Part shown: positions 8,668 through 17,729 of the stretch, one piece after another
How positions within the stretch are numbered: position 1 is the first letter of the stretch
How the letters are laid out: each line of letters starts with the position of its first letter
Source of the DNA: Cohnella hashimotonis
GTDB lineage: Bacteria > Bacillota > Bacilli > Paenibacillales > Paenibacillaceae
DNA: 64,000 nucleotides
Direction: 5' to 3'
Assembly: GCF_030014955.1 (NCBI RefSeq)
Contig: NZ_JAGRPV010000001.1
Coordinates: 2,356,001 to 2,420,000 of the forward strand
Notes under the pieces: generated by a model
Database searches by the model: none
Told to the model about the DNA's origin: nothing
The model's input: the letters and a program-made list of their open reading frames with translations, nothing else
Program-made: the position numbers and the translations under genes

Positions 8668-9552
8668 ATGGATAAAAGGGATCTACTCATGAAAATGGAA
8701 AATATCGCTTTAATCGGCGCGGGTGGGAAGATGGGTTGCCGAATTTCGGACAATCTTAGGAAAGGGGTCAGAAAGGTCAACTATGTGGAGACTGGTCTGC
8801 GCGGCATTGAGCGACTGGCGGAGCGCGGCATCGTGCCAACGCCTCAGCAGGAGGCGCTGCAAGATGCGGACATCGTGATTTTGGCCGTACCGGACACGGC
8901 AATCGGTGACGTGGCCGCAGGAGTAGTGCCTGCCATGAAGCCTGGTGCGCTGCTGATTCTATTAGATCCTGCAGCGGCTTATATAGGGAAGCTGCCTAAT
9001 CGGAAGGATGTCGCGTATTTCGTCGCCCACCCCTGCCATCCGCCAGTGTTCAATGACGAGACAACGCCTGAGGCAAGGCGGGACTTTTTCGGCGGTGTAG
9101 CGGCCAAGCAGGCGATCGTATGCGCGCTGATGCAGGGAAGGGAAGAGGATTACGTTAGAGGAGAGTTGGCTGCGAAGGAGATGTATGCGCCTGTCATGCG
9201 CTCTCATCGCATTACAGTCGAGCAGATGGCGATGCTTGAGCCGACGATGGCAGAGACGATAAGTTCTATGATGGTAACGGTCCTCGGCGAAGCGATGGAA
9301 GAGGCAGTGAAGCGCGGCGTGCCTTATGAGGCGGCGAAAGACTTTATGCTCGGTCATATCAACATTCAGCTCGGCATCGTGTTCGAGAAGGTTAACCCGT
9401 TTTCCGACGCCTGTCTCGTCGCGATTGAATATGGGCGAAAAGCGATCATTAAAGAAGGTTGGAGAGAGCTCTATAATCCCGACAAAGTATACGAGCAGAT
9501 CGACGCGATGCTGCACCCCGAGAAATTGCAACTTCTGAAATTCGGAGAGTGA
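8668..9552 (+). CDS. 6-phosphogluconate-dehydrogenase-like NAD(P)-dependent oxidoreductase
   Basis: This 294-residue protein starts with a Rossmann motif (NIALIGAGGKMGCRISD), continues with DADIVILAVPDTAIGDV and LLILLDPAAAY, and has a helical C-terminal domain (GHINIQLGIVFEKVNPFSDACL). It resembles the family annotated as phosphogluconate dehydrogenase C-terminal domain proteins, not true 6PGDH. GGGAGG at 8651 favours ATG 8668; ATG 8689 is an alternative with a weaker site. It begins the operon divergent from the GntR/isomerase genes and is followed 4 bp later by a Gfo/Idh/MocA dehydrogenase, so two redox steps of one pathway are encoded together. The substrate is unknown. Confidence 0.88.
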   Translation: MDKRDLLMKMENIALIGAGGKMGCRISDNLRKGVRKVNYVETGLRGIERLAERGIVPTPQQEALQDADIVILAVPDTAIGDVAAGVVPAMKPGALLILLDPAAAYIGKLPNRKDVAYFVAHPCHPPVFNDETTPEARRDFFGGVAAKQAIVCALMQGREEDYVRGELAAKEMYAPVMRSHRITVEQMAMLEPTMAETISSMMVTVLGEAMEEAVKRGVPYEAAKDFMLGHINIQLGIVFEKVNPFSDACLVAIEYGRKAIIKEGWRELYNPDKVYEQIDAMLHPEKLQLLKFGE

Positions 9553-9556
9553 CGAC

Positions 9557-10621
9557 ATGAAGAACTGGAGAATAGGACTGATTGGAACGGGTTGGTGGTC
9601 GGATAAGCATCTGCAGGCATGGAGCCGCATTCCGAATGCGGAGATTGCGGCGCTATGTAACCGAAGCCCAGAAAAGCTGGCTGCGAAGGCCGAAGCCTAT
9701 CGCGTGCCAGCCAGTCGCTTGTATCGTACTGTGGACGAAATGCTGGAACGAGCGGACATTGACGTTGTCGATATCGTAACCGGCCCTGAGACGCATCTGG
9801 AAATGGTCAAGAAGGCGACGGCGGCGGGCAAGCACATCTTATGCCAAAAGCCGTTCGCTCCGACGCTTGCTGAAGCGGAGGAGATGGTTCGGCTTGCCGA
9901 TAAAGCGGGCGTCCGTCTCATGGTGACGGAGAATTGGCGCTGGCTGCAGCCTTTTCAATTGATCAAAAGTTTCATCGACAACGAGGAACTTGGCCTGCTG
10001 CGGACAGCTCGATATTACCACACGGACTTTTATACGCCACGTATGACGCCGGACGCGGAGCTGCCGCAACCGTTTTTTCGCAGCATGCCAAAGCTGTTGT
10101 TCTATGAGATGGGCGTGCATTGGTTCGATACCTGGCGATTTCTGTTCGGTACGCCTGACAGGCTGTACGCGGAGACTGCCCGGATCAGCCCGTTCATATC
10201 CGGTGAGGACTCTGGTATCGTCGTGCTCGGATACGACAATTTCTATGGCTACTTGGATGCCAGTTGGGCGACGCGGCAGCAACTTGACCGCGAGCTGGGC
10301 GTACGTGTTGGCCCTGTGCATCTCGAGCGACTCGTCATTGAAGGAGACCGCGGTACTCTAAAACTGCATACATCGGGCAAAATTACCATAGTCAGCGAGG
10401 ATGGCAGCAAGGAGCGCGTCGTCGCAGAGCGAACGGAGCTTGACCAGGATGAGAGCCACTTTCGTCTTCAATCGCATTTCATCAATTGTCTGAACACAGG
10501 ACATCCGTTCCAGACGAGCGGTGCGCACAACTTAATTACGCTGCGGCTCGCTTTCGGTGTTTATGAGAGCGCATCGAGACATGAGGCGGTTTTGATCGGA
10601 GGAAGAAAACATGATCATTGA
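9557..10621 (+). CDS. Gfo/Idh/MocA family dehydrogenase
   Basis: This 354-residue protein has the N-terminal Rossmann signature (RIGLIGTGWWSDKHLQAW), the ALCNRSPEKLAAKA segment and the family hallmark HILCQKPFAPTLAEAEEM with the catalytic-site Lys-Pro. The C-terminal part is the usual beta-sheet substrate domain. These enzymes oxidise or reduce sugars, inositols and sugar acids with NAD(P). It starts 4 bp after the oxidoreductase stop and overlaps the following amidohydrolase by 11 bp, so the three genes form one operon. Confidence 0.93.
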   Translation: MKNWRIGLIGTGWWSDKHLQAWSRIPNAEIAALCNRSPEKLAAKAEAYRVPASRLYRTVDEMLERADIDVVDIVTGPETHLEMVKKATAAGKHILCQKPFAPTLAEAEEMVRLADKAGVRLMVTENWRWLQPFQLIKSFIDNEELGLLRTARYYHTDFYTPRMTPDAELPQPFFRSMPKLLFYEMGVHWFDTWRFLFGTPDRLYAETARISPFISGEDSGIVVLGYDNFYGYLDASWATRQQLDRELGVRVGPVHLERLVIEGDRGTLKLHTSGKITIVSEDGSKERVVAERTELDQDESHFRLQSHFINCLNTGHPFQTSGAHNLITLRLAFGVYESASRHEAVLIGGRKHDH

Positions 10622-11322
10622 CGCACATGCCCATCTTGGGTGGGATTACGTATTCGACGAGGACTTTACATTGCAGGAGCAGTTAGACAAGCATGCCAAA
10701 TTCGGCATCGAAGCGACGATTCTGCAGCCTGCCTCCTGTCACGACATAGAAGCTGTGAAAGAACAGCACGATCGTTGCAGCAACCTATCCGGGACCAAAT
10801 CCGCACTTGAAGGATGCCGAATATGAAGCTGAGGTGAGGCGATGCGTGGAATCGCTTGGTTTTGTCGGCATCAAACTGCATACATTCGCTCACGCAGTTC
10901 ACCCGGCCGGACGCGACGGACGTAAAGTGTTCGAACTGGCACGGAAGCTCGGCGTGCCGGTGATGGTCCATACAGGAGCGGGCATTCCGTTCGCAAACCC
11001 AACCAACCTCATCAATGTCGCGCAAGACTATCCGGAGGTCAACATCGTAATGGCGCATTGCGGGATGATGATTCTGGCGGGCGAGACAGCTACAGCCATG
11101 CGGTTGGCAAGCAATCTATATGCGGATATCACGTGGACAGCCGGGTTCAACATGCGGCATTGGTGCGAGGAGTTCGGAGCCGAGCGTTTTTTATTCGGCA
11201 CCGATCATGCCGATAACGCAGGGACTGAGATCGCCAAGGTGCGTACCTGCGGCATTGGTTTAGACGAACAAGCGTGGATTTTCGGGAAAAGCGTTGAAGA
11301 ATTGTATAAACTGGGCCTTTGA
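10611..11322 (+). pseudogene. Amidohydrolase (TIM-barrel, amidohydro_2-like), frameshifted
   Basis: The first frame gives a normal metal-dependent hydrolase start, MIIDAHAHLGWDYVF, and runs to about 10770. The continuation is in the +1 frame: IVAATYPGPNPHLKDAEY, then GFVGIKLHTFAHAVHP, VMVHTGAG, IVMAHCG and FLFGTDHAD, the usual strand motifs to the C-terminus. Around 10770-10800 the frame changes, and compared with the family about eight residues between the YPG and PNPHL segments are missing. A deletion has therefore broken the gene, unless it is a sequencing error. The residual second frame could start at TTG 10807 but would lack the N-terminal HxH metal site. It has a good GGAGGAA ribosome site and overlaps the dehydrogenase. 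Confidence 0.75.
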
Positions 11323-11372
11323 AGATGGGAAAAGCTTGGATTGAAATATCGTTGAATAATTTGGAGCGCTAT

Positions 11373-11573
11373 GCTCATAAACCCGTAATTCGATTTTTAA
11401 CGGCTCGGAAGATATCCATGTCCCACCGAACAATGCTCGGAAGTTCCGCGATGCACTTATGTATGTGTATACTGGCTGCCCGATCGGTTACTGATCGTCG
11501 AATACATGGGGATTGCAATCGCGTGACCGAACGTATGCTGCAGGATGCTCTTCATTGGTTCTTCGAACTGACG
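11373..11573 (+). pseudogene. Remnant of an alpha/beta hydrolase C-terminus
   Basis: Read across three frames, this stretch gives KPVIRF, FNGSEDIHVPPNNARKF, RDALMYVYTG, LPDRLLIVEYMGIA and RVTERMLQDALHWFFELT. In that order these match the C-terminal acid and histidine region of S9/dienelactone-hydrolase-like proteins (an Asp after G-S-E, and a His expected just before RVTE). At least three frame changes and no N-terminal part show that it is a dead fragment. It lies directly after the frameshifted amidohydrolase. Confidence 0.55.
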
Positions 11574-11897
11574 TCGTCAGAGCAGATGCGTCGGAGTTGG
11601 CAAAATCGTAACGGAATTTGAAAGGATGTTTATATTCTCGAAGGGCTTCACTTCGGCGGGTTTAAATGACCAACCGAATTCCGCTAGTCTCCCCGGCAGG
11701 CACTCCACCTCCACGATAATATACTAAAGTTTAATTATTTTAGGAAATTTACAACGGTATTGCGGAGTTCTGCCACCTACCCTCCAAATGAATGCAGATC
11801 TAAACTAGAATTGCTCGATATATGCGCTCCTTCCGACTATCAAAAATAGTGGGAGCATAGAATTCGAATTAAAGTTTTTAAGGAGGTTAAGCTTTCT
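11574..11897. other. Intergenic stretch without a recognisable gene
   Basis: No supported gene is visible. It probably contains more decayed coding DNA at its left end and the promoter of the ADP-ribosylglycohydrolase gene at its right end, where AAGGAGG at 11879 precedes the ATG by 12 bases. Confidence 0.5.
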
Positions 11898-14084
11898 ATG
11901 ACAGAAGGAGCCAGAAGAGATAAATTCAGTTTGCCTGATGACTACCCCGAGCGCGTATATGCGGGATGGCTGGGTAAAGTAATCGGCGTGAGACATGGAG
12001 GCAATATCGAGCAATGGACGCAGGAGCGCATCGAAAGGGCATTCGGCGAGATCACGGAATATGTTCACCACTTCAAAAACTTTGCCGCGGATGACGATAC
12101 GAACGGCCCTTTGTTTTTCCTGCGCGCTTTGGAGGATTACACGCATACGAGAGAGATTACGCCAGAGCAAATGGGACTAGCCTGGTTGAATTACGCGCCT
12201 GAAGGTCACGGTTTTTTCTGGTGGGGCGGCTACGGAAAATCGACCGAGCATACGGCTTACGTGAACTTGCGAAACGGAATTATGGCGCCGGAATCGGGCT
12301 CGATCCGACGGAACGGGGCGACGGTCGCCGAGCAGATCGGCGGACAGATCTTTAGCGAGACATGGGGCCTGATCGCACCCGGACAGCCGGTGTTAGCAGC
12401 GGAATATGCATGCAAAATGGCCAGCGTATCGCATGACGGAGAGGGTAAATACGGCGGTATGTTCGTTGCGGCGTGCGTAGCTGCGGCTTTTATTGAAGTA
12501 GAGATTGAGGAAATTATCGAAGCCGGGCTGTCGGTTATCCCCGCAAGCTCCCGCTATGCGGAGATGACGCGCGACGTGATGCGGATCTATCGGGAGAGGC
12601 CTGCGGACTGGAGGCAGGGGTTCGCCTATGTGCACGAGAACTACGGTTACGACAAATATCCAGGCGTCTGCCATATCATTCCCAACGCCGCCGTCGTTGT
12701 TTTGTCGCTATTATACGGCGAAGGAGATTTCTCGAGATCGATCAACATCTGCAACATGTGCGGATGGGATACCGACTGCAACGTAGCGAACGTTGGCACG
12801 ATTCTCGGCGTCAAGAACGGCCTTCAAGGTATGGATGCAGCGTGGAGAAAGCCAATCAATGATTTTTTATGCTGCTCGAGCGTCATCGGTTCGCTAAACA
12901 TCCTGGATTTGCCCTGGTGTGCCTCTTATATCGCCAGATTTGGCTATCTGCTATCGGAACAGCCGGTGCCGGAAGCATGGCGCTTTATATTGGACACAGA
13001 CCGCATCCGATGCCACTTCGAATATCCGGGTTCCACGCATGCTTTTAAGACCGAAGCGGATCATGGCGTCGAAGCGTCCATCCTAAACGTTGCGGACAAA
13101 GCGTATTCGGGAACCAGGTCGCTGCGGATCATGTTCGATAAAGTGAATAGCGGCTGCGGTTACCGTACGTATCTTCAAACCTATTACGGTCCCGAGGATT
13201 TTAACGACAGCCGTTACGATCCTGCCTTTTCTCCTATTTTGTATCCAGGCCAGACGGTTGCCTGCAAGGCGATGGTCCCGTCCGGCACGCCGGACCCTAT
13301 GCTGGCTCGGCTTTATGTCCATGATTGCAACAGCGGACATACCTATTACGGACCAAAGACGATGCTGCTACCGAATCAATGGGAGTCGTTGGAATTTCGG
13401 GTTCCGCAGTTGCACGGAGCCTGCCTGGACCGGGCAGGCGTCGAATGGATTCCGTTGCAAGCCAGGTATGCAAGCATGATCGCCTACTTGGACGATTTTG
13501 AGATTGGCGGCGCACCTGACTATACGCTCGATTTCAGCAAGGAGCGCATTGAGCGGTGGAACGGGGTTCACCAGGAGGTCAGCCAGCTGACCTATTTGAG
13601 AGGTATTTGGACGCTGGAGGAAGGGGAGCTGAGCGCGAGCTACGCCGGCGAGCCTGCCGAAGCATACACAGGGCAGCTTCACTGGAGCGATCTGGACATC
13701 GAGGCGGAATTGGTTCCGAAGCTTGGGCATGCGCACATGATCAACTTCAGGGTGCAGGGCGCGATTCGTTCCTATGCATTCGGACTCGGCGGCAGCGGTG
13801 CCAAGGCGGTTCTTCTCAAAAACGACAACGGGTATCGCGAGCTGGCGTCCTGGCCCTATGCATGGCGGCATGGCGACAGTTATAAACTTGTCGTAAAAAT
13901 GCGGGGGAATCATTTTGCCATGCATATAAACGACGACCTCGTGCTGGAATTTACCGACGACGATCGGCCATACGGCAAAGGTATGGTCGGCTTCTCTTCC
14001 CATGAAAACAGCCATACCCATTACAAGTATTTAACCGTGCACGGCGCGGGCGACCGGATTTTAAACGGCGAGGCTTGCGAATGA
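11898..14084 (+). CDS. ADP-ribosylglycohydrolase-fold protein with C-terminal beta-sandwich
   Basis: This is a 728-residue protein. The first 350 or so residues show the ADP-ribosylglycohydrolase family metal-site pattern: AGWLGKVIGVRHGG, then AADDDTNGPLFFLRALED (acidic cluster plus Thr) and the late CGWDTDCNVANVGTILG block with its Asp-x-Asp. The C-terminal 350 residues look like beta-rich domains: a galactose-binding-like part, then a LamG or 3-keto-disaccharide-hydrolase-like part with INFRVQGAIRSYAFGLGG and HFAMHINDDLVLEF. No signal peptide is visible. In this carbohydrate locus it is more likely to act on a glycoside or glycosyl linkage than on ADP-ribosylated protein; that is inference. 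AAGGAGG precedes the ATG, and a strong terminator follows at 14134. Confidence 0.85.
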   Translation: MTEGARRDKFSLPDDYPERVYAGWLGKVIGVRHGGNIEQWTQERIERAFGEITEYVHHFKNFAADDDTNGPLFFLRALEDYTHTREITPEQMGLAWLNYAPEGHGFFWWGGYGKSTEHTAYVNLRNGIMAPESGSIRRNGATVAEQIGGQIFSETWGLIAPGQPVLAAEYACKMASVSHDGEGKYGGMFVAACVAAAFIEVEIEEIIEAGLSVIPASSRYAEMTRDVMRIYRERPADWRQGFAYVHENYGYDKYPGVCHIIPNAAVVVLSLLYGEGDFSRSINICNMCGWDTDCNVANVGTILGVKNGLQGMDAAWRKPINDFLCCSSVIGSLNILDLPWCASYIARFGYLLSEQPVPEAWRFILDTDRIRCHFEYPGSTHAFKTEADHGVEASILNVADKAYSGTRSLRIMFDKVNSGCGYRTYLQTYYGPEDFNDSRYDPAFSPILYPGQTVACKAMVPSGTPDPMLARLYVHDCNSGHTYYGPKTMLLPNQWESLEFRVPQLHGACLDRAGVEWIPLQARYASMIAYLDDFEIGGAPDYTLDFSKERIERWNGVHQEVSQLTYLRGIWTLEEGELSASYAGEPAEAYTGQLHWSDLDIEAELVPKLGHAHMINFRVQGAIRSYAFGLGGSGAKAVLLKNDNGYRELASWPYAWRHGDSYKLVVKMRGNHFAMHINDDLVLEFTDDDRPYGKGMVGFSSHENSHTHYKYLTVHGAGDRILNGEACE

Positions 14085-14133
14085 TATTTTAAGTCATTCG
14101 GCTCGATCCGAATCGGGATCGCGGCGGATTTTT

Positions 14134-14173
14134 CAGGCAGAGTCCGCTGCTTAGCGGGCTCTGCCTGTATTTA
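14134..14173 (+). terminator. Rho-independent terminator
   Basis: A 15 bp stem (14134-14148 with 14153-14167, one G-T pair) closes a GCTT loop and is followed by TATTT. It ends the ADP-ribosylglycohydrolase transcript. Confidence 0.75.
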
Positions 14174-14257
14174 AAAGCACAGTATAGATAATTGCCCCCT
14201 CAGCATTGCAATGTTCGATCCCACGTCTTCTATTCAATCGTAAAGGACGGAATCGAA

Positions 14258-16600
14258 ATGAAAGCGATTTCCCGTAACTATTGGGTCAAACTGCTCGTAT
14301 TGGGCTTGTTGATCGGATCCATCCCGGTCATCCTCGTCGGCGTGTTTTCGTACTACCGTGCATCGGGCATGATCGTCAAGCAGGCGAACGAGGCGAATGC
14401 CCGACTGCTGATTCAGACGCAGCTGCGAATCGAGCAGAACTTGCTTGGCATCGATAATACGGTTACGCAATTTGTAAATTCGCCATACCTGAATAACGCG
14501 TTGCATCAAGACTTCACGGCATCCGACTTCGTTCAGATCGAAGAGCTTTCGAGCTCCCTGCATCGGTTGCAGTCGTTCCAATTCGGGATGCAAGACGTTC
14601 ATTTGGCTAACTTGCAATATGGCTGGGTCATCAGCAATCGGGGATTCAGAAAGATGGCGGACTGGCAGGATGCCCGATTATGGGCGTCCTACTTGAACGG
14701 TCGGGATGCCTCGTTATGGCTCAGCTATCAGGATCTGTCGGTGTCCGGCGCTGCTGTTCAAGACGACGGTACTGCATCCGACTCGATATTTTTGTTGAAG
14801 AATCTTCCGATCAACGCCGCTAAGCCGACCGGATTTTTGCTGGCCAGCGTACCGGGCTATGAATGGAGAAAGTATCTGGGGGAGACCGATTCCGAAGAGC
14901 ATGGAAGCTCCGCGATATTCGACGTCCGCTTTCAACCCCTGACTTCGATAGGGGAAGCGGCTTCCGAGCGGGCGTTCGTGCGAGTTGTCGAAGAGAAAAT
15001 CCGTCCGCTCATACAGGGCGGGAAGTTAGAAGGCAGCGTCAAAGCCATCGTGGACGGAAAAAACGCGCTCGTCTCCTACAGGCGGGCATCCTATAACGAC
15101 TGGACCTATGTGTCCGTCACGCCGTTGCGCGAGCTGCTGCGGGACTCCAATTCGATCGGACTGTTTACGCTCCTCGTGTGCGCTGGCAATCTTCTGCTTG
15201 CCTTCGCCTTATCCTTCTTGGGCTCCCAACGATTATATAGGCCGATTCGGGCATTATACGAAGCCGTAACGAATGAAAGCAAGGTATCGACGTCGACGTC
15301 CACGAACGGCGACACCGGCGACGAAATCCAGCAAATCGGCGAGCGGCTCAATCGCATGAGGCAATCCCAAACGGAGATGGCGGAGAAGATCGAAGGACAA
15401 TCGCGATATCTCAGGGAATATTTCGCGGCGAAGCTCCTCCAAAGCCCGATCTCTAAACAAGAAATCAAAGAGAAAAAAATGCAATACGGCCTGCCCGATC
15501 AATGGCGGCTCATGAGCGTGATGGCCGTGGAGATCATGACGTTCGAGGGCACCGGCTACAGGGAAGAGGATCGGGACCTGCTGATGTTCGCGATTAACAA
15601 CATCGCGGGAGAACTGCTATCCGCTTCGGAGAGGCTGGATCCGGTGCTCGTATACCCGTACCAGGCTACGGTGCTTGGTTCGCCATTGGAAGACCAGGCC
15701 GTCTGGAAGTCTGCGGTCGTCAAACTGGCTGAGATGCTTCAGTCCACCGTATTGCGCGTGCTGCGGCTGCACACCCGTATTGGGATCAGCCGCGCCTTCG
15801 GCGATTGGAACGACGCCTACATCGCAATGGGAGAAGCCGCGAACGCCTTGAAGGCGCAAAACGGTTTCGACGAACCCGCGGTGCTATTAATAGAGGATTT
15901 GCAGCCGAATCGCAACCGGGTATCTGCGTTGATGCACGAACAGTCGGGCGAACGGTTGCTAGACGCGATTTTGCTTAGGGATCGGCTTAAAGCCTTGAAA
16001 ATATTAAACGCGATCTTCGCGGAACTCAATACGGAGAATTATGGGGAAGAAGAGATTCGATTCACGCTGCTTCGGCTCATGACGGTCGTCATCGGCGGAC
16101 TCCAGGATCAGACCGAATCGCTACAAGCGATCTGGAACGGAGATTCGACCTCTTTGCTGGAGCAGTTCCTGAAGCTGCGCACGCTCCAGGATTACCGGCA
16201 TTGGTTCGAGAACGGATTGGCGCTACCCGCGATCGCGCTTCTCGAAACGGGAAGGGACAGCCGGTTTAAGTCGATCTCGCAGAAGATCAAGGACATGATT
16301 CATTACGACTTTGCCGCAGATTTGACTCTTGAAGTTTGTGCCTCCCGGTTGAATTATCATCCAAGCTATATCAGGCAAGTTTTCCGAAAGGAGACCGGCA
16401 TGAATTTTAGCGACTACCTGTCTTTGTACAGAATGGAGGTCGCGAAGAAATGGCTTACGCAGACGGACATGAAAATCAATGAAATCGCGGAACGGTTGAG
16501 ATACAACAATGCCCAAAACTTCATCCGTTATTTTCGCAAATTGGAAGGTACGACGCCCGGGCAATACCGGGAAGCACATCGTCAAAACGAACGCCCGTAG
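14258..16600 (+). CDS. Membrane-anchored AraC-type sensor-regulator
   Basis: This 780-residue one-component regulator resembles the YtdP/YesS type. A transmembrane helix near residues 10-32 (KLLVLGLLIGSIPVILVGVF) is followed by an extracytoplasmic sensor of about 250 residues, a second membrane helix (LFTLLVCAGNLLLAFALSFL), a HAMP-like linker, a middle domain and a C-terminal AraC HTH (LEVCASRLNYHPSYIRQVF and INEIAERLRYNNAQNFIRYF, ending TTPGQY). ATG 14258 is chosen because an AAAGGA box and the membrane helix follow naturally; the 22 residues from 14192 have no hydrophobic signal. It sits directly upstream of an ABC importer operon and probably switches that operon on in response to an external sugar or its binding protein. 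Confidence 0.9.
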   Translation: MKAISRNYWVKLLVLGLLIGSIPVILVGVFSYYRASGMIVKQANEANARLLIQTQLRIEQNLLGIDNTVTQFVNSPYLNNALHQDFTASDFVQIEELSSSLHRLQSFQFGMQDVHLANLQYGWVISNRGFRKMADWQDARLWASYLNGRDASLWLSYQDLSVSGAAVQDDGTASDSIFLLKNLPINAAKPTGFLLASVPGYEWRKYLGETDSEEHGSSAIFDVRFQPLTSIGEAASERAFVRVVEEKIRPLIQGGKLEGSVKAIVDGKNALVSYRRASYNDWTYVSVTPLRELLRDSNSIGLFTLLVCAGNLLLAFALSFLGSQRLYRPIRALYEAVTNESKVSTSTSTNGDTGDEIQQIGERLNRMRQSQTEMAEKIEGQSRYLREYFAAKLLQSPISKQEIKEKKMQYGLPDQWRLMSVMAVEIMTFEGTGYREEDRDLLMFAINNIAGELLSASERLDPVLVYPYQATVLGSPLEDQAVWKSAVVKLAEMLQSTVLRVLRLHTRIGISRAFGDWNDAYIAMGEAANALKAQNGFDEPAVLLIEDLQPNRNRVSALMHEQSGERLLDAILLRDRLKALKILNAIFAELNTENYGEEEIRFTLLRLMTVVIGGLQDQTESLQAIWNGDSTSLLEQFLKLRTLQDYRHWFENGLALPAIALLETGRDSRFKSISQKIKDMIHYDFAADLTLEVCASRLNYHPSYIRQVFRKETGMNFSDYLSLYRMEVAKKWLTQTDMKINEIAERLRYNNAQNFIRYFRKLEGTTPGQYREAHRQNERP

Positions 16601-16617
16601 GCCAGAATAGCGCGAAA

Positions 16618-16697
16618 TGATTATCAGGTTATGCCATTTTGATTATCAGTGTCTTCCGCAGTCCCCCTCAGCCAACTGGCTCAGGAATGATTATTTA
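16618..16697 (+). promoter_or_regulatory. Direct repeats TGATTATCAG, candidate AraC-type binding sites
   Basis: TGATTATCAG occurs at 16618-16627 and 16640-16649, 22 bp apart, and a partial copy TGATTATTTA lies at 16688-16697. Direct half-sites about two helical turns apart are typical of AraC-family targets. The region lies between the AraC sensor gene and the ABC permease gene. Confidence 0.5.
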
Positions 16698-16757
16698 CGG
16701 TAATGTTGAATCCGCTCTACGCTGAACGTATTCCGCAAGATGCAAGGGGGGATTCGG

Positions 16758-17717
16758 GTGAATGGGCTGCAACATCAATTTAAACAAGGAGGTATTCAGC
16801 GCAAACGACGGAGCGGAAGCGTCGGGCGTTATCTAGCAAAAAACTACAGGCTTTATTTAATGCTTTTGCCTGGCGTCGCCTTCTTTATCGTTTTTAAATA
16901 CGTCCCGATGTGGGGCGTGCTCATTTCCTTTCAAAACTATCAGCCGTTTCTGGGTTTCGGAGGGAGCGATTGGGTCGGCCTCAAGCACTTCGACCGGTTT
17001 TTCTCGGAGCCTGCGTTTTGGACGCTGTTCCGCAATACCTTTTTGCTAGCCGTGTACAACCTCATTTTCTTTTTCCCGCTGCCCATCGTCCTGGCCTTGA
17101 TGTTGAATGAGATCCGCCTTCAAGCTTACAAGCGCGTCATCCAGACGATCATCTACATCCCTCATTTCGTGTCCTGGGTTGTCGTCGTCGGCATCGCCTA
17201 CTTGTTTTTTACGACGGAGGGCGGTCTGGTCAATGAATGGCTGGCCTCGGTGGGATTGGAGAAAATCAGCTTTCTGCTCAGCGCGGACTGGTTCCGCACC
17301 TTCATTACCGGTCAGGTGATCTGGAAGGACACGGGTTGGGGAACGATCATCTTTCTGGCGGCGTTAGCCGGCGTGGATCCCCAGCTGTACGAGGCCGCGA
17401 AAATGGATGGCGCGAACCGCCTGCGCCAGCTCTGGCATATTACGCTGCCGGCCGTCCGCAGCACGATCGTGATTTTGCTGATTTTGAGGCTGGGCCATTT
17501 TCTCGATACGGGCTTCGAGCAGATTTTTTTGAACATGAACGCAATGAACAGGGAAGTCGCGGAGGTCTTCGACACCTACGTGTATTCCGTCGGCATTCAA
17601 TCGGGCCAATTCAGCTACAGCACGGCCGTCGGATTGTTCAAATCCGTCGTAGGGCTGGTGCTGGTCGTGGCAGCCAACAGACTGGCCAAGCGCTTCGGCG
17701 AAGAAGGCGTTTATTGA
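16758..17717 (+). CDS. ABC transporter permease, LplB/YtcO-type (polysaccharide or oligosaccharide import)
   Basis: This inner-membrane permease has 319 residues and six hydrophobic segments, beginning YRLYLMLLPGVAFFIVFKYVPMWG after a basic N-terminus. It has the cytoplasmic EAA loop (YEAAKMDGANRLRQLWHITLP-type; key Glu-Ala-Ala and Gly) that docks the ATPase. It is the standard first permease of LplB-type importers. GTG 16758 is chosen because AAGGGGGG lies six bases upstream. It is followed 12 bp later by the second permease and then the binding lipoprotein. No ATPase is encoded nearby, so a shared MsmX-type ATPase is expected. Confidence 0.92.
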   Translation: MNGLQHQFKQGGIQRKRRSGSVGRYLAKNYRLYLMLLPGVAFFIVFKYVPMWGVLISFQNYQPFLGFGGSDWVGLKHFDRFFSEPAFWTLFRNTFLLAVYNLIFFFPLPIVLALMLNEIRLQAYKRVIQTIIYIPHFVSWVVVVGIAYLFFTTEGGLVNEWLASVGLEKISFLLSADWFRTFITGQVIWKDTGWGTIIFLAALAGVDPQLYEAAKMDGANRLRQLWHITLPAVRSTIVILLILRLGHFLDTGFEQIFLNMNAMNREVAEVFDTYVYSVGIQSGQFSYSTAVGLFKSVVGLVLVVAANRLAKRFGEEGVY

Positions 17718-17729
17718 GAGGTGAGTACG

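Noticed and set aside
11319..11621. 100-codon ORF after the amidohydrolase
   Set aside because: It carries only pieces of an alpha/beta hydrolase whose other pieces are in the two other frames; it is a remnant, not a gene.
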